From positions 45,391,034 to 45,455,033 of the forward strand of contig NC_133169.1 of NCBI RefSeq assembly GCF_040802235.1: 64,000 nucleotides of DNA, given 5' to 3'. This DNA comes from Manis javanica. Lineage: Eukaryota; Chordata; Mammalia; Pholidota; Manidae. The translations under genes and the position numbers were made by a program. The notes below the pieces were generated by a model that did not search any database, was not told where the DNA came from, and saw only the letters and a list, made by a program, of their open reading frames with translations. Positions 11,140-22,628 of this stretch are shown here, one piece after another; position 1 is the stretch's first letter, and each line of letters starts with the position of its first letter.

Positions 11140-11637
11140 CTGGACAATAGAAATGCTATAAGTTATTTCCTGACCAAAGTTGATGGCACTAGTGTGTTGA
11201 CAGACATTTTCTGTGCCTACCATCCCTATGTAAAAATTTAAAGAACATATAAATTGGCTTCCAACAGTAGGAAATGAGATCTCATGCTATTTACATAATT
11301 TGGGTGTCACTATGTGAGTAAATTGCAATATTTCCAGAATCTCTCACCTGGCCTTAGTGAATCTGCATATCAGTAGGTGTTTCCAAGGGATGCAGATAAA
11401 TAGTCCATCTCCATATCAACCAGTGGTTACAAGGGGGATGGAGATCCAGCATGCTCCTGAACAGGGGAGGTTGGGTGGGGTCTTTTTGTAGCCTGGTTGT
11501 AAAAGACATGGGTGAGCAGAAGTAGACAACTTCTTATAGGCAATAAATGGGTTTCTCCCACTTGACCTCTTCCTTTGACATTTCAGCTTCAAAGGTAATT
11601 TTCTCCTGGCTGAACATAGCTTCCACACAGAGTTACA
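11140..11637 (+). mobile_element. ERVL-like LTR (5' LTR of a relic)
   Basis: The right boundary is set by TTACA at 11,633-11,637, followed by a 2-nt spacer and a primer-binding-site-like sequence. An AATAAA signal lies at about 11,541-11,546. The left boundary is uncertain and set between the preceding LINE-1 tail and the start of unfamiliar sequence. Confidence 0.55.
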
Positions 11638-11639
11638 TC

Positions 11640-11656
11640 TGGCATAGTCGGCGGGA
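11640..11656 (+). other. Putative retroviral primer-binding site
   Basis: TGGCATAGTCGGCGGGA starts two bases after the LTR terminal CA, the canonical position for the tRNA primer-binding site. The matching tRNA cannot be assigned by eye. Confidence 0.55.
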
Positions 11657-12840
11657 TCTCTAAAAGTGAAATCTGTCTTCATGGGTATGATGCTTGGGCA
11701 GGCTGCCCCTAGAGATGAGGGGGAGGCCCCAGTGGCTGCTGTGGAGGAGGATAACAACTAACCCTTCTCTCCAGCAGTGGTGGAGGGTGTATCTTCACCT
11801 GGGAATGCCCAATCCATGGGGATTTCACTTGGGGAGCCCCTTGTGGGGAACTGGTCTAAGGTAAAACACACACCTCCAACAGGGGTGGGCCTTCCCCAGA
11901 ACTGGGGAAGGTTGGAGACACAAGGAGCTGTGGAATTAGTCCTCCAGAAGACAGAAAGATGCTTAGAGGCCATGAGTGGCCATGTGGTAGCTGGGATTAT
12001 CTCTTTTCCTTGAGATAGTGGAAAGTGTTACTGAGGAGAGAGAGAGAGACTTTGGCAGGAAAGAGACACACTTCATCATCACTTGGAGTAGCTAGATGAT
12101 GACCCCTTAAGGAAGAAAGACAGTAATTGAGAACATAGATCACACTCCTGGAAGATATGTTAGTAACAAGGACATCAGGAGAATCCACATTGCAGGAGGC
12201 CATGGGGAAGCAGGAGGAAAGAGCAGTGCCTTCAGCCCTGCAGATGGTAGAGGGCATGTCAGGAGAGGATGAGGGGTTGGAGGCGAGGCCTGATCTTTTG
12301 CTGAGGCCACTGCCTGAAGCACCAGCCTTTCCCATGTTAAAGGCCCACCTAGTTGTGATTAAGAAAATAAAAATGCAACAACCACGGGCTCCTCAGGGGA
12401 GGAACTGCCCCCTCCCCACATTGTGGAGCACTCCATGCTCCATCCCCATACCCATGATGAGCTGGTGGACGTAAGCATCCAGTATTGGCACAAGCCATTG
12501 GAATCTCTGCCTACATGATTTTTGTGCCATTGGGATATAGGGGTGAAAACATGTTGGGTTCTGAAATGGGTAGATTGGCTTCCTTAACAATTCACCATTC
12601 CCTCCAGCAGCGGTTGCAAAGTGCCCTTCACACCTCAGGGAACCAAGATGCTTCTGGATTGGCTGACAGCAGCCATCAGGGCTGTTTGGCCTAATAAGGA
12701 GGAAAATCCTCTATACCTGAAGATGCTTGGTATACAGATGGCTCCAGTCATGGGCAGCCCCCAAAGTGGAGGGCCGTGGCTTCACATCCTAATGCTGAGA
12801 CAATGTGGATGGAGGATGAAAATATACATATTAATTTTTC
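11657..12840 (+). pseudogene. Decayed ERVL-like gag/internal region
   Basis: This GC-richer stretch carries gag-like peptides in shifting plus-strand frames: SEMGRLASLTIHHSLQQRL (about 12,560-12,620) followed by LLDWLTAAIRAVWPNKEEN (about 12,650-12,710). I recall this pair of motifs from the gag of class III (ERVL-type) elements. Several stops and frame changes separate the motifs. The upstream LTR end and primer-binding site are in the right order. No pol or 3' LTR is visible before the OR gene begins. Confidence 0.6.
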
Positions 12841-13313
12841 TCCATGTATATCATAGACTCTATTAATTTTGGATAGAATTCTTTAAAATTTTCACATACA
12901 TAAATTTCTATAATTAGGTAGCATATTATTTATAGATCCATTTTACATTTCATTAAATAAATTGAATTAAATAATAAAGCTATCTCCATATTAGATTTCT
13001 TAAGTATACTTTTGAGGCATTATTGATATTGTTAATATTTGATGAATCTTAAATACGTATAACTTAAAATAAGTCTCATCAAATATCTTCAATGATATTC
13101 ATTAATTGAAAGAGTTGGTTATAAGACTTTGTTTTATGGAGGGTAAATGGTAAGAGTAATATAAAACACAAAACGAGAGTTTTATACATTACTTACTCAG
13201 ATATCAAGAGAAGTTTTGGAGAAAACAGTCTAATATATAAAACCTAGACAAGCAGTTATTTTAAAGATGTTTGGATCTCAGTGACATTGGGATGAACCTG
13301 AACTGGATCTGTA
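12841..13313. other. AT-rich spacer downstream of the OR14-type gene
   Basis: No gene or recognisable repeat. This would contain the 3' UTR of the minus-strand OR gene; I could not pick a convincing poly(A) signal. Confidence 0.5.
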
Positions 13314-14246
13314 TTAATTTCTTGAATAATATTGTCTTAATATTACTTTCCTTACAGCTTCCTTTACCTGAGTGTTTCTAAGACTGTAGATAATAGGATT
13401 CAAGAATGGAGGAACTATTGTATAACATAGAGTAAGAATCAGTCCCTGGAGAATGTCAGAGGCCACTGAAGGCCTTAGGTACACACAGCTGCCAGAACTG
13501 AGGAAGACAGACACCACCAGGATGTGAGGGACACAGGTGGAGAAGGCCTTGCCTCTCTCCTTGGTTGGAAACTTCAGCACAGTGGAAAATATGTAAATAT
13601 ATGACACAGTGATAAATGTAAAAGACCCACAACCAATCAAAATGGCAGAAACAATAAGTAATAAGAAGTTGTTAAAGGTGTCAGAGCAGGAGAGGCTCAG
13701 CAGAGAGGGGACATCACAGAAGAACTGGTGGACCATGTTGGACTGACAGAAGGACAGCTGGAATGTGTTACCTGTGTGCACACCTGCATAGATGAGACCA
13801 CTGAGCAAGGAGACCAGTGTTGTCCAGACACAGAATTGGTGGTTCATGATGACAGGGTAGTGGAGAGGCTGGCAGATGGCCACATAGCGGTCATGGGCCA
13901 TGATGGTGAGGAACAGGAGCTCCACAAATGCACAATAAATAAACAGGAAGATTTGAGCTGTACAGCCAGTCACTGAAATGACCGTATTGTCAGTGAGGGA
14001 GTTGACACAGGCATTGGGGATAGTGACAGAAACATAGCACATGTCTAAGATGGACAGGTTCCTGAGGAAGAAGTACATGGGCTTGTGAAGGTTCTGGTCA
14101 AGTGTGGTGGCAGAGACGATGAGGAGATTCCCTAACAGGGTGGCCAAGTACATCAGTAGGAATAACACAGAGAGCAGGAGCCTCAGCTGCCACTTATCAG
14201 CAAAGCCCATGAGGAGAAACTCAGTCACCATGGTGGAATTGGCCAT
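13314..14246 (-). CDS. Intact olfactory receptor, OR14-type
   Basis: A single uninterrupted coding exon of 310 residues encodes a class II odorant receptor, a seven-helix G-protein-coupled receptor expected in the cilia of olfactory neurons and coupling to Golf. Visible signatures are an N-glycosylation sequon N3-S-T, GN at 39-40, PMYFFLRNLS at 56-65, the TM3 cysteine C95, MAHDRYVAIC at 116-125, extracellular loop 2 cysteines C167, C177 and C187, SYIYIFSTVLKFPT at 215-228, KAFSTCVPH at 233-241 and NPIIYSLRN at 283-291. The TVLKFPT...KAFSTC segment and the overall sequence are typical of family 14, but the exact orthologue is not assignable. The ATG lies 21 nt inside an exon whose splice acceptor is visible, which supports this start. 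The odorant is unknown. Confidence 0.95.
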   Translation of the reverse strand: MANSTMVTEFLLMGFADKWQLRLLLSVLFLLMYLATLLGNLLIVSATTLDQNLHKPMYFFLRNLSILDMCYVSVTIPNACVNSLTDNTVISVTGCTAQIFLFIYCAFVELLFLTIMAHDRYVAICQPLHYPVIMNHQFCVWTTLVSLLSGLIYAGVHTGNTFQLSFCQSNMVHQFFCDVPSLLSLSCSDTFNNFLLLIVSAILIGCGSFTFITVSYIYIFSTVLKFPTKERGKAFSTCVPHILVVSVFLSSGSCVYLRPSVASDILQGLILTLCYTIVPPFLNPIIYSLRNTQVKEAVRKVILRQYYSRN

Positions 14247-14267
14247 TTTCCAGAAATTCTGACTGAC

Positions 14268-14282
14268 CTATAAAACAAAAGA
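14268..14282 (-). other. Splice acceptor of the OR14-type coding exon
   Basis: Reading the minus strand, a pyrimidine-rich TTCTTTTGTTTTATAG ends in AG at 14,269-14,268, and the exon would start at 14,267, giving a 21-nt 5' leader before the ATG. OR genes usually have non-coding 5' exons joined just upstream of the start codon. The 5' exon itself was not identified. Confidence 0.65.
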
Positions 14283-14289
14283 AATAAGC

Positions 14290-17200
14290 CGTGAAGCACA
14301 CGATTCCTAAAAACCATTTAGGACATCACCATAAATATTTTCCTTGAAGGGGTTTTTCTTCTAATTCACAAAATTGTTCCCCGAGTGTAGGAAAGGTCCA
14401 TCATTAGTCATGATCTCCTCAACTTATCACCACTACTGAGTGGTTAACATGCAACGTGGCATGGACAGGACCGCTGAGTCCCCCTGTCGGGTTATGCCGT
14501 GTAGTGCTCTTACGGTGCTCAGCAATATCCAGCGCATGAGGCTTAGCATTTTACTGAAGTTTTAATTAGTTCATATATATAAAGTCTTCAAACAGATTAA
14601 ATTTTCAATAGCTTTTGTTGAACTACAGTTGTTACACAATATTTTACTGTTTTTTTAATACAACATAGTGATTTGACAATTATCTACATTATTAAATACT
14701 CAGCCCAATAAGTGTTCTTAAATGGTTTATTAAATGTTGGACATCATGTTCAGCTTGGATATTGATACACAGTTGAGGTTTAACTCATTGATTTTTAGAA
14801 TATGATCTGTGGTTCATCAGGAGTCCATAATTGCTTCAAAATGACCTGCAAAAGTGAGCACAAAACTGCTCTACTTTCCCTGCTCTTAAACTCAATTTTA
14901 ATGATAATATGACATCTATATGTGGGATCAGCACATTTTGTCTCTCATTACTCATTTAGAAGTATTATTTCTCAAGATATTCATTAAATATTTTTTAAAA
15001 ATCACTCAAAAACATTGGAGAAAAATAAACTGTTCTTCACTACAGGTGTTTCACTAAGCACTTTTCGATATGAATTTAACCTCAGTAGAGAGGAATTATA
15101 TGTGTTTACGTAAGGAAATAAACTCATTTTACAATGGTACATTTTGTAAATGGTTTGTCTGCATTCCTATACAACCTAGAGTTAATATTTTTAAATCTCA
15201 TATGGTTGTAAAAAAATAAATTATTTCTCCATGTTTATATTCTGGATGTAATTTTCAATTTAGGAATTCAATTTCACTTACAATTATATTGCTATCTAAA
15301 TTTACAATTAACTTTGACACCAATCACACAAGGAAATCAATCTACCAAATAACAATAATATGGAAATTTAACATTCTAAACATAAACTCTATATGATTAT
15401 TTTCTTCTTAACAAATTATATTAAATTAATTCTTCCAATCAGCTGTGTTTCATAGTACAAGAATATTTAAATATCTCCATATGAAAATGCACTAATAGAA
15501 ATTTTGTCTCAATGCCTTCTGACACCTTATGTTTCTTTGTCTATAAACTGATTTGATCTTTTTCTATTGATTCTTTTCATTATTTTTTTCCATTTATATT
15601 ACAATTATTGAAATATATTACCTGTACTTATTACACATTTTGTCACTATATAATTGCCATTTCTGAAACATCTCTTTAACAAATTACAAGCCTGTGGGTA
15701 ATCTACTGCATTATTTCCTCTGCCCTGAGAAAATTTTCCCCGTTACAGCATCTTTGATCATTAACCACATTGTTTCACTCATTAATTTTTCTATAGTATC
15801 TATGGAAATGCATGTGTTCTCCACGTTTGTGATATGTGTAGCCCATACATTATATTTAACAACCAAAGTCAGGAATTCAAGTAACTTTGTACATGATATT
15901 ATGTCCTGACCATTTTCCTGTTTCTCCTATATAATACCAAAACTCTCACCTCACTGACACTTCAATTGAAAGTACACCCAGAAATTAGTGTACACTTAGT
16001 TCCAAGTACATATATCATAGGTAATTAAAAAATATTTTAAGATAATCCATAGGCTACTATTATTCTTAATGCTCAACTTTCAATTATATACAGATAACTA
16101 GCTCTAAAAGGGATTACATTGTTTCTTAACCACCTTAAATAAATACATTCCTTATAGATCTAAAATAATAAAACTCTTGTAATACTAAACACAAGCTAAG
16201 GTCTTTATCCACGTTTGTTTGTTTTTTTTTCACTGATCACCCACAGCCATTTAAAAACTATTCCTGATGCTGGGGTGTTAGTGAGAAAAGGAAATGTTAC
16301 CTTTTTGTTGCTTGATTTCATTTAGGTTAAAATATAATACTTGAAACCACAAATAAATATTTAACAATTCAGATATATGGATCCCAAGAGGATAGTAGAA
16401 AATTTCTAAGCCTTTTCCCTTTTCTAAAATTCTAGATCAAACATAAGAAACATAAGAAATCCATTTAAAATTTGCAAGATAGCATAGATGCAGACACATT
16501 TTCTTGCTTTTTTTTTTTACTATTCCAGCTATTTGTTTCTCTCACACAAGTTAGTAAATTGTTCACTAGTATTAATTAGTTTGAAATTCTTTGATGCACT
16601 ATTTCACTTATGTGAGAAAATTATGATATGAAAATATTTTTCATTTAACTCTATTCCTCAAATATAACTATTGGAGGGAAACTTTAGATTATAGAGCCTG
16701 AAGCAGAAATCTCATGTAAGAATGAACTATGGAAAGAAGAAATATGTAAACAATGGTATTAGTGCAGACATCAATCATTTCAACAAATAAATAAATTTGC
16801 CAAACTGTATTTTTTTAAAAAAGACATTTTCTTTCTTAATTTTAGAGAAATTAACCATAAATATCTTAGAGTATCTGAACTAAAACCACCTGATATATAA
16901 GGTATGCAAATCATTTAAGTGGAATTTGCATGTGAAAGAGAAGTGGATTTGTAAATTAAAATAATGATTAAGGTGAAATGAATGATAGGTAACTTGAAAG
17001 ATATATCGGAATATCTCCACATTCCAGAAATACTAGTAGAGACTATTTAAAGTGTCTTCCTCTTAGAGAAATTTCTAAGGGCTGAGAACCTATGTTTTCA
17101 ACAGTGTGTTGTTTATTTTTAAATTATGGAATGCACAATACTTAGGACCAAAACTGAAAAACACTATTGCAGTTGATAGATTATAGTTAATTTCTGAATT

Positions 17201-19250
17201 TAATAAACAAAGTTAATTAAAACTTTGAGAAATGTTAAAGTAAACAATTATATTTTGAAATTTTAAATGGGCTATTGAATATTGCTCCTTCATATTTACA
17301 TACATTTCAAATTATATGTGTTTGTCCAGGTATGGGTGACACAGACACACTCAAATAAGATAATGTGAGTGACTAATTTCTTTCAATTAATTGACTCAGT
17401 TCCAATATCACAAGAATTGGTAAGCCATGATACAGATTAAACTATCTGCAATAAATAAGACTCACATAAAACTAATCATATCATTTTTTTCAATTGATGT
17501 CAGGGAGAGAATGCATCCTACACTGTGAGTAAATATATCTAAATTTCCTGTAAATTATGTATTAAACACATGCAAATAAGTAAATAAAAGTAAAGATTAC
17601 TTTTGTAAACCTCTAAATTAGATGAATGGTGCCAATTTTTTTAAATGGGTGACACAATGATATTGGAGAGCAATAGTAACATTTAATGTTCCTAGATTCT
17701 CTAATGAATTTTCCTTAAACAACAGACACAAATTGTTCACTGTGATTATTTTATGAATATCAGTACATACAATTAAAATTTACTTGATAGCACTTTATGT
17801 GGAACCTAGTCAAATGGTCAAGCTACTAGTTGTACAAATATCCATCAACCAGTGTTTAAATTTAATCAGAATATTTGGGTTATTGTGTACAATAATTCAA
17901 ACTTTTAGAGTCCATGTGCTCTCTTCACTGGTAACCTCTCAAACATGAACATATCAGAATAACTTAAACTGATATTAGTCACAGAGGCACTATGAATTAT
18001 TTTTATTAAATAATGAAAGTCCAACTTAAGGAACTTAATTGGAGTCCTTCAGTGACAGACAAATATAGTTTATAAAATTCAAAGATGGAAATTTGAGAAC
18101 ATAACATGTCATCCATTGTACAGGTGTTTATTTAGCTTGTTCAATCTATGTTATGTACTTGAATATCAGTTAACTTTCAGTTGAAATAAGAACTAATGAG
18201 CTTATTGATTTCTTAAAAATATACTTAACTATAACAGAAATGCCAAAAATGCCTTGAACAAAATTTTGAAAAAAATCCTCACTTACTGAAAAAGTCATTA
18301 CATTAGGGTTGATAAAAGTGAAACTAGCCTTATAGAACAATTTATGAAGTGTTAGTTAAACTTTTTAATAAAATATTATCATTTTCACTTATTTGTATCA
18401 ATATAAATATATTCCAACTATTTTATCCTTCATAACATCTTAATATTGATGCTTTTAGTTTCCTCTGAAACTATTTTATTCATAATCATGAGTATTTTCT
18501 AAGTATATGGTAAATAAATTTTGAAAATATAGATTTTGTATCAATAGTAGCAGCATAAAAAATTATCAGTATCTGCTTATTCTTAGGTTTCTCACGAGTC
18601 CATTACACTTCCTGATATGACCACTGTAGTTAAAGAAAGTAGCACAAAATGTATAAAAAGCTGATGCAAATTCTCTGTGTTTGCTAATTTATTGAAAGAC
18701 CTAACTCTTCATTACTGGGTTGGCTTTTTCTTTTAATGAAATTATTAATTGTTATACAGAATAAAAGTTCTTGGTCCACTGCTTTGACACACTAACCATA
18801 CATTCTAGTAAAATCCATCTCCATTTCTAAAACCAAAATGAAATTCCAAAGTGAAGAAAAACATTACAGGAAAATCAGATTATAAAAGGGAAGGAAAGAA
18901 GGTCGGAAGATATTTCAATAGTAACCACAGCCTACTTACTCCTGAGCTGTGCATGCTTCTAATCCAGGAGAAAACAAAAATTTATCTTTATTCTAAGTCA
19001 AGGTCTAAAAATGGCTTAACCAAATTTTCTCAAATCCAGATAAGATTTGAGAACTTAGATGAAAAGAGCATGATTTCTAAGTTGTGGAATAAGCTGGTCA
19101 TGATTTGCTTTAGCTAAAAATGTGGACAGACCTATGACATCAAATTTAAAGCCCCCAGAGGTTGTAAAACCCCTGAGGCACGGACCCTGTGATTCAGGAC
19201 AGTTCCCCAAGGGTGATTCCCATCAGGTAACGATCTCCACAGAGCAGGTC
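14290..19250. other. Long AT-rich intergenic region, no gene seen
   Basis: About 5 kb upstream of the OR14-type gene, strongly AT-rich, with no supported reading frame and no repeat I can name. Non-coding 5' exons and the promoter of the OR gene may lie here but cannot be recognised by eye. The minor frame at 18,851-19,117 is not convincing. Confidence 0.55.
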
Positions 19251-19251
19251 A

Positions 19252-19608
19252 GTGGGACCAATTGCAGAGGCCATGTACAAGAAGATCAGAGATAATATTA
19301 CATATTCCAAGGGCCCATATGATTTGTATGCCTTGATCTGGATGAATGACATTACCTCAATTACTGTCTCTGTAAGTGTAGTAAACCTATTTTTTCCCAT
19401 TCAGCTTTTAGAGAAATTGAGAGGACTTGACGAGGGTTCAACTGAATTGAAAAGAGAGTTGAGCTCTCAGGCATTAAAAAGTCCTTTAAAGCTACAAGCC
19501 AACAAGGAAAGTGTGCGGCAAGCCTTTGTCACTGACTGTGACTGGACATTTCCTTGCCTGGAGTGGCCCCCAAATAAAGATGATAAAATACCTTCACAAA
19601 CAAAGTAG
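19252..19608 (+). other. Unrecognised 118-codon open frame
   Basis: An ATG-initiated frame of 118 residues in a GC-richer patch. It begins MGPIAEAMYKKIRDNITYSK, has a hydrophobic middle (ITVSVSVVNLFFPI) and a lysine-rich C-terminal third ending PPNKDDKIPSQTK. I do not recognise the family. The amino-acid composition is more protein-like than that of most chance frames here, so it could be a fragment of an old retrocopied gene. It is not annotated as a gene because no upstream exon, start context or homologous domain supports it. Confidence 0.25.
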
Positions 19609-20339
19609 ATTACTTACTATAGGCCAGTATAATGTAGAGATCAATGATGCAACTGCTTGGGGACATTTCACCAAGGATCAATCCCCATATCTCTTATCTA
19701 GCAACTACATGGACTTGAGCAAGTTTTTTTCCCCTAAATCTCAGCCATCGGTTTTGTTCACCTATTAATTGTTAAATAGGGCTGTTATGGAAAATAAAAA
19801 AGGTAAAATCCATAAATTATCATGAACTACCATATCAAACAAGCAATTAAACTGAAGTATCATCATAATATCTTAGCTTAATACTCATATAATTTTAAGA
19901 GGTGGCTATTATTTTTCTACTCTTTTATGAAATTTCAGAAACAAGGCATTGAATTCATGTTCTTGGCATTCCAACACTTACTTTATTATAGTCTCTCATT
20001 GATATACTTCCTCTATTTTAATTCATGTTTTCATAAAAATAGACAATTTTATCCAATCTACAACTGCCAGTATTATGGAGATAATTGTACATACTGTTTA
20101 ATTAGTTCAGTATTTTAATATGTTACTCTATGAATTTAGTAGATGAAGTTGAGAAAAGTACAAAATCATTGAAAAAATTGTAACAAAGTTACTAATTTTG
20201 ATGTCTTTTATATATAAGTTGAGAGAGAGATTGAGAGAATAGTCAACAAATAGAAAATATACAATATTTTTGCAAATTATCCTGATCTTGACATGAAGAA
20301 GTAGGAGATATGACAGTTCCCTATGATATTTATATTATG
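19609..20339. other. Intergenic DNA, no gene seen
   Basis: AT-rich sequence without a recognisable feature. Confidence 0.5.
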
Positions 20340-21250
20340 GTCAGATTTTCCCTTCATGTCTGTTAGTATATGCTTTTATATTTAAGTGTTTCTGTGTGGG
20401 GTACATAGATATTTACAATTGTTATATCCTCTTATTGGACTGAGCCTTTTGCTGAATCTAGTTATTAGTTCGGATAGGTTTTTGATGGGGTTTTTAGAGT
20501 TTTGTATGTTTAATATCATGTAACCTGCAAATAGTGACAATTTTACGTCTTCCTTACCAATTTAGATACCTTCTATCTCTTTATCTTGTCTGATTGCTGT
20601 GGCTAAGACCGCCAGGACTACATCAAATAAAATTCATGACAGTGTACATGCTTGCCTTGTTCATGATCTTAGAGGAAATTATTTCATCTTCTCACAATTA
20701 AGTATGATGTTATTTGTGGGTTTATCATATATGACCTTTATTATGTTGGGATTTGTTCCATTTATACCCATTTTTTAAGAGTTTTTTTTCAGGAATGTAC
20801 GTTGTATTTTGTCAAGTGCTTTTTCAGCATCTATTGATATGAGATATGATCTTGTGGTTTTTATCCTTCTCTTTGCTAATGTGGTGCATGACATTGGTTG
20901 ATCTATGAATATTACACCATCTTTGCATCGCTGGAATAAATACTACTTGTTAGTGATGGATGATCCCTTGGATGTATTTAATTCAGATTGCTACTATTTT
21001 GTGAAGGACTTTTGCATTTATGTTCATCAGGGATATTGATTCGATACCCCTGATGAACATAAATAATGTCTCTGCCTGGTTTTGATATTAGGATGCTGAT
21101 GGCTTCATAGGCTAATTGGAAGTATTCCCTATCTTACACTTTAGGAATACTTTAAGAAGTATGGATATTAGCTCTTTTTAAATGTTTGGTAGAATTCAGC
21201 TATGAAGCCATTTGGTGCTAAGCCTTTTGTTGTTTGGAGAATCAATAATA
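20340..21250 (-). mobile_element. LINE-1 ORF2 fragment, antisense
   Basis: The plus strand is the complement of the reverse-transcriptase part of ORF2. Landmarks are TTATTAGTTCGGATAGG, TAACCTGCAAATAGTGACAA, GTTGTATTTTGTCAAGTGC, TTTTTCAGCATCTATTGATA, GTGGTGCATGACATTGGTTG and TTTTGATATTAGGATGCTGATG. It is decayed by many substitutions. It contains the short inverted repeat at 21,016-21,064. Confidence 0.85.
21016..21064. repeat. 17-bp perfect inverted repeat with 15-nt loop
   Basis: ATTTATGTTCATCAGGG (21,016-21,032) is followed after 15 nt by its exact reverse complement CCCTGATGAACATAAAT (21,048-21,064). The right arm replaces the sequence expected at this point of LINE-1 ORF2, which resumes at about 21,068 with TCTCTGCCTGGTTTTGATAT. 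Confidence 0.9.
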
Positions 21251-22409
21251 CCTTTAAAATTTTTTTCTGCATAAAATATTTCACAAATTTATTAACATTT
21301 TATTCCTAATTTTTAGATATTTTACTCATTTATTTATCATCACATCACAATTCACACCTAGTATCCTAGAAAACTCTTTTTAAAATGTTCATATCCTCTC
21401 AGCTTGTAAAAAGCTATTCTGGAATTAGGACCTATGTAAAATATCCTCAGGGAACTATACCATCATCTCTAAGGTACACCTATAATTTGTGCCTGAATTC
21501 AATAATGATTTCAACAAAGCACCTTCCATATGAAAATATTTTTCACAATACTATGGTGTTTAATAGGATGATTATGAGTTGGTCCCTCACTTTCAGAAAT
21601 GAACATGAAAAATATAAACATCTTCTGCAGAGGAAGTGACAGCCTGAGAGGGTCATCCGATCTGCCTAAGTAATGCCAGAGATAAATTATCTGGGCTTCT
21701 TAGAATATAATATATTATCTCTGAGATTCATGTAAATGCCTCCTTTGAACATTGTACAGGAAAAGTGTAATTTATGTTGTCTAATGTCACTTGCTCATTA
21801 CATTAGCAGTCAATACACACACTGAAATTTAACAGCCTTTTTAGCTGTTCAACTCTGTCCACTCCTGTGTTTTTAATTGGGTGTTATACACCTGTGCTCT
21901 GGAGACCATCACCTGCCTGAAATTACCTTTAGTAATTTAGGCTCTTGGCTCTCACTGGATAGTAAGGACAGTGTTCCCAGTGGCTTTGATGTTTATTTCA
22001 CAGGCATGACCTCTTTTTAAAATAAATCAGAATGGGATTGACCTTTTCCCACAATATAAGATGATGCTTGATTCATCTGGAGATAATCCCGAATTCTGTC
22101 TCCATAAGAAAATTTGATTAACCATATTGAAGACTTTGATTTGGTAAAGTTAAGGAGATTTTTTTATCTTCTCCATGTTAAGAACACACTGTGCTCAAGA
22201 GCAAATAAACTCCTTGCTTCTTTCTCCTTAACACTCTGATTTTCCTATAATATTCTGCCTGATGCTGTTTTCTAATTTTATTTATAGACAGAAATGTGAT
22301 ATAAATTGAAAGTATAGTAAAGGTTTTTATTTTTTCTGTGCAACAATTAACAATTATGATCAAAAGAATAAGGCAGACCAATAAATTATTAATGTATTTT
22401 AAAAATATT
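21251..22409. other. Intergenic DNA, no gene seen
   Basis: Mixed AT-rich sequence. Short frames near 21,385 and 22,178 have no recognisable domains. No repeat class assigned. Confidence 0.5.
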
Positions 22410-22426
22410 GTCATAGATAATTTTTA

Positions 22427-22628
22427 TACTTATTTTTTATTGAAGGGTAGTTAACACACAGTATTACATGAGTTTCAGGTGTACAACACAGTGATTCAAC
22501 ATTTATATACATGATAATTCTAGGTACCAGATATCACCATACCAAGTTGTTACAATATTTTGACTATATTCCTTATGCTATACATTACATCCTGGTTACT
22601 TATTTATTTTACAATTGGAAGTGTGTAC
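22427..22628 (-). mobile_element. Terminal LINE-1 3' UTR module of the composite
   Basis: On the minus strand this reads GTACACACTTCCAATTG, AACCAGGATGTAATGTATAGC, ATATAGTCAAAATATTGTAAC, TTGTACACCTGAAACTCATG and CTACCCTTCAATAAAAAATA, the usual last 200 bases of a LINE-1 with its AATAAA (complement at 22,436-22,441). It lies 3' of the env block, so the env block is sandwiched between two LINE-1 parts. Confidence 0.8.

Noticed and set aside
13728-13976. Plus-strand 82-codon frame
   Set aside because: Antisense shadow of the intact OR14-type gene; a matching shadow appears over the pseudogene at 29,759-29,968.
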